Part shown: positions 7,134 through 10,657 of the stretch, one piece after another
Position numbering within the stretch: position 1 is the stretch's first letter
How the letters are laid out: each line of letters begins with the position of its first letter
Assembly (NCBI RefSeq): GCF_002224125.1
Contig: NZ_NCSM01000060.1
Span: forward strand, 34,460 to 45,116
DNA length: 10,657 bases
Origin: Streptomyces sp. NBS 14/10
GTDB lineage: Bacteria > Actinomycetota > Actinomycetes > Streptomycetales > Streptomycetaceae
Direction: 5' to 3'
Translations under genes and position numbers: made by a program
Notes under the pieces: model-generated
Seen by the model: the letters and a program-made list of their open reading frames with translations, nothing else
Databases searched by the model: none
Told to the model about the DNA's origin: nothing

Positions 7134-7244
7134 ATGGGATGTAAGAGGAGAATTGCCGCGCGGCTGGGGGTCAAGGGGTCGCAGGTTCAAATCCTGTCGT
7201 CCCGACCAGCGTTTTCGCAGGTCGGAGGCCGTTTCCGCGGGTAG
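7134..7244 (+). CDS. 36-codon ORF running through the tRNA-derived attachment core
   Basis: ATG 7134 is preceded by AGGAG (7122-7126) at 7-nt spacing in an unusually AT-rich leader, and by a consensus promoter about 45 bp further up. The frame begins MGCKRRIAARLGV, crosses the tRNA-Pro fragment (GSQVQILSSRP) and stops at TAG in the loop of the terminator hairpin. Everything after codon 10 is dictated by tRNA sequence, so no conserved protein function is expected. The expression signals are good, but the product may be incidental. They may belong to a gene whose body was replaced when an element recombined at this site. Confidence 0.3.
   Translation: MGCKRRIAARLGVKGSQVQILSSRPAFSQVGGRFRG
7164..7208 (+). 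other. att core: 3' portion of a tRNA-Pro (GGG) gene
   Basis: The 45 bases match a proline tRNA from anticodon loop to 3' end: loop CTGGGGG (7164-7170, anticodon GGG), 3' anticodon stem TCAAG, variable loop GGGTC, T-stem GCAGG/CCTGT around TTCAAAT, acceptor strand CGTCCCG (7198-7204), then A and CCA. Bases to the left (AATTGCCGCGCGG) do not form the 5' half, so it is not a functional tRNA gene. Tyrosine-recombinase elements such as Streptomyces AICEs and phages often use tRNA 3' ends; pSAM2, for example, uses a tRNA-Pro. The fragment is best read as an attachment site: attR of an element lying to the left, or an attP. Confidence 0.8.
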
Positions 7245-7256
7245 CGGAGGCGGCCT
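7226..7256 (+). terminator. Strong hairpin terminator behind the tRNA fragment
   Basis: AGGCCGTTTCCGC (7226-7238) and GCGGAGGCGGCCT (7244-7256) form a 13-bp stem with two G-U pairs and a 5-nt loop. It is followed only by TTAG, so the U-tract is weak, as is usual in Streptomyces. Its position 18 bp after the CCA suggests it is the original tRNA terminator. Confidence 0.65.
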
Positions 7257-7271
7257 TAGCCGTTTCCGGGC

Positions 7272-7312
7272 TGGGAGCAAGTGGGAGCCCTCTGGGAGCC
7301 CTCGTGCTCCCA
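7272..7312. repeat. Cluster of TGGGAGC repeats beside the att core
   Basis: TGGGAGC occurs directly at 7272-7278, 7282-7288 and 7293-7299 (10 and 11 bp apart, one helical turn), and inverted at 7306-7312. More copies lie at 7048-7054, left of the core, and at 7496-7502. Helically phased short repeats next to an att core resemble arm-type binding sites of a tyrosine integrase or sites for its excisionase. Confidence 0.55.
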
Positions 7313-7496
7313 ACTCGCAGACGTGTCAACGGTGCCCGATTCGTCCGTCACCCGATCCGGTAGACCTACAGCGCCGTACCACGCCCCCATGCGCTGTCGT
7401 CAACCACAGGCCCCTGACGTCACCCGATCGATCCGGATGTCTTCTGCATCGAGAGGCATAAGGACCCCTTGTCGGCTCTCGAGCACCTTTTGCGGT

Positions 7497-7518
7497 GGGA
7501 GCACGATGTCGTGCTCCC
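7497..7518. repeat. Perfect 10-bp palindrome containing the GGGAGC motif
   Basis: GGGAGCACGA (7497-7506) and TCGTGCTCCC (7509-7518) are perfect inverted repeats around TG. It may be an operator, or a paired recombinase site related to the TGGGAGC repeats. Confidence 0.5.
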
Positions 7519-7617
7519 CATGCGACAGGGGTGGGGGAGACTGTTGGTGATCCCTGTGGGCAGGTTTCCGCAGGCAGTCCGTTCGTGGGGCGTTCGGCCG
7601 CTGTGGACGGCCTGCGT

Positions 7618-7639
7618 CAAGGGGCGGTAAAGCCCCTTG
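7618..7639. other. Perfect 8-bp hairpin
   Basis: CAAGGGGC (7618-7625) pairs with GCCCCTTG (7632-7639) around GGTAAA. It is a GC-rich stem, possibly a terminator or attenuator, with no gene on either side to assign it to. Confidence 0.35.
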
Positions 7640-8087
7640 TCGTCCGCCGGCAGATGGGGCACTCCCAGGGTGTGAGTGCTGTATCCGGTTCTGGAGCGCC
7701 GTAGCGAGACAGTCTTGCGGGGCCTTGTCGGAATAAATAGTGTGCCAAGCGGGTGGAAGTGATGGCGCCGGTGAGTGCAAGTGCTGGGGCAGCGGTCGAG
7801 GGAGATCGCATACCGGCACTGTCGCGTTATTGGGGTGTGGGTGTCTGACGGTGTGTCGGGGTCTGGTGGGCCCGGATGCCGGCCTGTGCTCAGGCCGCGG
7901 TGGGCCGACCGGCGACGCCAGTGACCTGTTCCCGGCCTAGTTGGGTCCCGCCGCCGTGCATTCCTCCTTGTGCGAGCGCCATTGGCCCTGCGTTGCTGCG
8001 TGTCCGCGTGGTAGAAACCTGATGCTGTTCCCACGCTCTGACTGCTTCCGCCGACCAGTTGCCCTCGGACGTTAGGAGCCCTCGGCT

Positions 8088-10364
8088 GTGCCACCTACTT
8101 TGTATCGAGACACTGGTTACACGCTCCGGCACCTGATCGAAAACATCGAAGGCGGCCGTATCGGACTCCCAGACATTCAACGCCCGTTCGTCTGGTCCGC
8201 GGCGAAGACCCGCGATCTCTTCGACTCGATGTATCGGGGTTACCCGATCGGTACCCTGATGTTCTGGGAGACCGGCGCTGAGGTGGGGACGCGGCAGATC
8301 GGAACGGAAGCTGGCGATCGAACACCCCAGCTGTTGGTCGTTGACGGGCAGCAGCGGCTCACCGCCCTGTTCGCTGTCCTCACCGGGCGCAAGATCGTCA
8401 CTAAGTCTTTCGACGAGATCAACGTTCGCATCGCGTTCCACCCGGAGGACCAGACGTTCGAGGTCACGGACGCGGCGATCGAGCGTGACGCTCACTTCAT
8501 TCCGGACATCACCGCGCTCTGGGCCCGAGGCGGTTACAAGCCCACCGTCCGGCAGTTCTTCCAACGGCTCGAACAGGCCAGCGGACTGCCTTTGTCGGAC
8601 GCGGCCAAGGATGAGCTCGAAGAACGCATAGACAGGGTCCGGGACCTGCATGAGTTTCGCTTCCAGGTTGTGGAGCTGGGTGCTTCGGCCGACGAGGAGC
8701 AGGTCGCCGACATCTTCGTGCGCATCAACTCCGAAGGCGTGAAGCTCAACCAGTCCGACTTCATCCTCACCCTGATGTCAGTGCATTGGGAGAAGGGGCG
8801 CCGCCAGCTCGAAGACTTCAGCCGCGGCGCGGTGATCGCAGGACTCCCCGGTCCGAGCCCTCGGAACGCCTTTCTGGATCCCAGCCCGGACCAACTGCTG
8901 CGCGTAGCCGTCGCTGTCGCCTTCCGGCGCGCCCGGCTGCAGCACGTCTACAGCGTCCTACGAGGAAAGGACCTCGAAACCGGCAAGGTCACCGCCGCTC
9001 GACGGCAGGAGCAGTTCGACCGGCTCGCCCAAGCACACACGAAAGTCTTGGACCTGACCAGCTGGCACGAGTTCTTCCAGTGCGTCACGGCGGCTGGTTT
9101 CCGCAGCCGCAAGATGATCACCTCCGACAACGCCCTGCTGTACAGCTACACGATCTGGCTGATCGGACGCCACTCTTTCGGGCTGACGGCCGATGAACTC
9201 CGTCCCGTGATCGGCCGGTGGTTCTTCATGGCGCATACCACCGGCCGGTACTCCAACTCACCGGAGTCACAGATGGAGTTCGACCTGGGGCGCATTGGCA
9301 GTCTGCCGCCAGGTGACGGCCGAGCCTTCACAGGGGAACTCGACCGGATCATCGCAGCGAACTTCACCGGCGACTATTGGGACATCTCCCTGCCGAACCG
9401 GTTGGACACATCCTCGTCGCGTTCACCGGTGCTGTTCGCCTACCAGGCGGCGCTCAACATCCTTGACGCCGAAATGCTCCTCGGTGACCAACGAATCCGT
9501 GATCTGCTGGACCCCTCAGTCAAACCCGCCAAGGCTGTCGACCGGGACAACCTGTTCCATCGCAAGACACTCGCCAGACTGGGTATCACCGACCGGCGCC
9601 AAGTCAATGCCATCGCCAACATGGCCTACGTGACGTGGCCAGCAGACGAGCAGTCCAGCACCGACGCACCACATGACTACTGGCCGAGAATCACGGACGC
9701 GATGGACCCGGAGGCGCTCGAGCGGCAGGTACGGTGGCACGCGCTCCCGGTCGGCTGGGAGCAGCTCGACTATTTCACCTTCCTGGAACGGCGGCGCCAG
9801 CTAATCGCAAAGGTCGTGCGGGAAGCGTTCGAAACCCTCACGGGACAACGCCCTGCGTACGTCCCAACCACTCCGGCCGACATGATCGCCGTCGGCGAGT
9901 CCCAGGGCACCGAGTTCAAGGCAAGCGCCCGCTGGAACGTGCACACCCAGCAGGCCGACAAGTCCCTACGGCACAACATCGTCAAGGCCGTTTGCGGCTT
10001 CCTGAACGGCGAGGGCGGAAACCTGTATATCGGCGTCGCCGACGACGGGACTGTCCTCGGCATCGAAAACGACCTCGCCACTCTGGAGTCGCAGGGCAGC
10101 GTCGACGGGTACGAGCTCTTCGTACGCCAACTCCTTGACAGCAGCCTGTCGACCCCGACAGCGACCACCGTCCGCGTACGCTTCCCCGAAATTTCTGGCA
10201 ACGTCGTCTGTCAGATCAGCGTTGCCGCGGCAGGTAGGCCGGTGTTCGCCAAGCCCGCCAAGGGTGGCAACGGCGCCACCGACTTCTGGGTCCGGGTTGG
10301 CAACGCCACCAAGCAACTCCACGGCGATGACCTCCTGCGCTACCAGGAGGAACACTGGGGATGA
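8088..10364 (+). CDS. DUF262 NTPase fused to an AlbA_2/Schlafen-type domain, likely anti-phage
   Basis: 758 aa, GTG start with AGGAG at 8074-8078 and 9-nt spacing. Residues 11-235 are a DUF262 domain (GmrSD, SspE and BrxU family): LPDIQRPFVW at 27-36, the hallmark VVDGQQRLTAL with DGQQR at 86-90, and FVRINSEGVKLNQSD at 210-224. DUF262 domains bind or hydrolyse NTP and usually control a C-terminal DUF1524 HNH nuclease. Here residues 484-580 follow the DUF1524 pattern (NLFHRKTLARLGI, VNAIANMAYVTW), but the usual His-His-x-Phe-Pro reads Asp-Asn-Leu-Phe-His, so that active site looks lost. Residues 603-752 are an AlbA_2 domain: GESQGTEFKAS (Glu604, Glu609 and Lys611 in place), GFLNGEGGNLYIGVADDG (637-654) and a C-terminal FWVRVGNATKQL. 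This domain may supply the nuclease or nucleic-acid-binding activity. Restriction of phage or foreign DNA is inferred from the family. Confidence 0.88.
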   Translation: MPPTLYRDTGYTLRHLIENIEGGRIGLPDIQRPFVWSAAKTRDLFDSMYRGYPIGTLMFWETGAEVGTRQIGTEAGDRTPQLLVVDGQQRLTALFAVLTGRKIVTKSFDEINVRIAFHPEDQTFEVTDAAIERDAHFIPDITALWARGGYKPTVRQFFQRLEQASGLPLSDAAKDELEERIDRVRDLHEFRFQVVELGASADEEQVADIFVRINSEGVKLNQSDFILTLMSVHWEKGRRQLEDFSRGAVIAGLPGPSPRNAFLDPSPDQLLRVAVAVAFRRARLQHVYSVLRGKDLETGKVTAARRQEQFDRLAQAHTKVLDLTSWHEFFQCVTAAGFRSRKMITSDNALLYSYTIWLIGRHSFGLTADELRPVIGRWFFMAHTTGRYSNSPESQMEFDLGRIGSLPPGDGRAFTGELDRIIAANFTGDYWDISLPNRLDTSSSRSPVLFAYQAALNILDAEMLLGDQRIRDLLDPSVKPAKAVDRDNLFHRKTLARLGITDRRQVNAIANMAYVTWPADEQSSTDAPHDYWPRITDAMDPEALERQVRWHALPVGWEQLDYFTFLERRRQLIAKVVREAFETLTGQRPAYVPTTPADMIAVGESQGTEFKASARWNVHTQQADKSLRHNIVKAVCGFLNGEGGNLYIGVADDGTVLGIENDLATLESQGSVDGYELFVRQLLDSSLSTPTATTVRVRFPEISGNVVCQISVAAAGRPVFAKPAKGGNGATDFWVRVGNATKQLHGDDLLRYQEEHWG

Positions 10365-10510
10365 GCGTCCTTATGGCCAGTCCGGTCCCCCTTCCCGGCC
10401 TCCTCGTCGACCAGCTTGAACACACAATGGCCCGCGCGCTGCGGGAGCGGACCACAAGCAGCAGCCGTCGGCTGTGCGCGATCCTGTTGCCCATTGTGGT
10501 TATGCGGTGA
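10361..10510 (+). pseudogene. 5' end of a partner gene of the DUF262 protein, truncated by an IS
   Basis: ATG 10361 overlaps the upstream stop (ATGA) and has AGGAGG at 10345-10350. It was therefore translated with the DUF262-AlbA_2 gene and probably worked with it. The frame reads MSVLMASPVPLPGLLVDQLE, then HTMARALRERTTSSSRRL. At about codon 38-40 it enters sequence that looks like the end of an IS1182-type element and runs to a TGA at 10508. The remaining 40 or so residues are too few to identify the product. Confidence 0.55.
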
Positions 10511-10657
10511 GGGTGAGTTCGAGTCGAGCGAGGTGGCTCGTGCGAGTGCGGTCCAGGGGGCGGTCGTTCCACCAGGCGTTCAGACGGATCAGGTTGAGCG
10601 CGACGGCGGAGTAGATGTGTTCGAGACGGGTCTTCGCGAGGCCTCGGTAGCGGGTGC
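10480..10657 (-). mobile_element. IS1182-like element, right-hand part only visible
   Basis: The transposase end above defines the element. Its terminus probably lies near 10480: GATCCTGTTGCCC on the plus strand resembles the CTGTTGC-containing ends of this IS type. I cannot confirm the exact boundary or a target duplication without the other end. Confidence 0.5.
10500..10657 (-). CDS. C-terminus of an IS1182-like transposase, partial at window edge
   Basis: The minus strand reads TRYRGLAKTRLEH, IYSAVALNLIRLNAWWNDRP, LDRTRTSHLARLELTLTA and stops at TAA (10502-10500). The YRGLAKTRLEH and ALNLIRLNAWW stretches are characteristic of the C-terminal end of IS1182-family DDE transposases in Streptomyces, which lies past the catalytic residues. 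The rest of the gene is beyond the right edge. It is convergent with the truncated gene to its left, which it probably disrupted. Confidence 0.85.
   Translation of the reverse strand, partial: TRYRGLAKTRLEHIYSAVALNLIRLNAWWNDRPLDRTRTSHLARLELTLTA

Larger units (their letters stand above)
7256..8087. other. About 830 bases without a convincing gene
   Basis: Apart from the repeats listed separately I see no intact gene. Short readings with some protein character are a plus-strand frame from ATG 7762 to TGA 7846 (MAPVSASAGAAVEGD..., 28 codons, weak GGAAG ribosome binding site) and a minus-strand tail MPLDAEDIRIDRVTSGACG starting near 7462. Neither is long enough or biased enough to call. No integrase or excisionase remnant is recognisable. 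Confidence 0.4.

Noticed and set aside
6759..7313. Minus-strand 184-codon frame containing WSGRQDLNLRPLDPQ
   Set aside because: The RQDLNLRPLDPQ string is the well-known translation of the antisense of tRNA 3' ends. The rest is Arg-rich without codon bias.
7153..7461. Plus-strand 102-codon frame with RGRRFKSCRPD
   Set aside because: Same artefact from the sense strand of the tRNA fragment and its terminator; no protein character downstream.
7420..8094. 224-codon minus-strand frame
   Set aside because: Arg/Thr/His-rich low-information sequence without codon bias or a ribosome binding site.
1..10657. CRISPR array or intact tRNA/rRNA genes
   Set aside because: No regularly spaced repeats with unique spacers, and only the 3' part of one tRNA was seen.

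Overview
The window is very GC-rich, uses GTG and TTG starts, has strongly G/C-biased third codon positions in its long genes, and carries protein families typical of Streptomyces. I read it as accessory DNA of a Streptomyces or close relative: an island or plasmid segment with two insertion sequences, a tRNA-derived attachment site, gene remnants and two probable defence or self-recognition loci.

Left part (1-2250). A dead insertion sequence of about 1.24 kb (43-1283) has 29-bp terminal inverted repeats matching at 27 positions. Its DDE transposase is broken by a 2-bp deletion, a 1-bp insertion and a lost stop codon. Beyond it lie a truncated, frameshifted gene remnant ending at 1881 and about 350 bp without a gene.

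Centre (2252-5677). This is a tight co-directional operon. A 143-aa helical protein ends in a short beta-type motif. It overlaps by 4 nt (GTGA) a 695-aa P-loop, STAND/NLR-like protein that carries a matching motif at its N-terminus. Three nucleotides later comes a 255-aa protein of uncertain fold, and then a possible 49-codon overlapping gene. The matched motifs at the C-terminus of a small effector-like protein and the N-terminus of its NTPase neighbour have the layout of bacterial amyloid signalling (BASS) pairs. In such pairs an NLR is thought to template assembly of a membrane-active Bell-domain effector. This is the most interesting system here.

Middle right (5678-8087). A lone minus-strand conserved hypothetical gene (6097-6762) is followed by a 45-nt copy of the 3' part of a proline tRNA (anticodon GGG), from anticodon loop to CCA. 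It is followed by a 13-bp terminator hairpin and flanked on both sides by TGGGAGC repeats, three of them spaced about one helical turn apart. This looks like a tyrosine-recombinase attachment site. A consensus promoter and strong ribosome binding site drive a 36-codon ORF straight through it. No integrase gene is visible.

Right part (8088-10657). A 758-aa protein joins a DUF262 (GmrSD/SspE-type) NTPase domain, a DUF1524-like region whose HNH residues appear lost, and a C-terminal AlbA_2/Schlafen-type domain. It overlaps (ATGA) a second gene that is cut after about 40 codons by an IS1182-like element, whose transposase C-terminus enters from the right edge on the minus strand.
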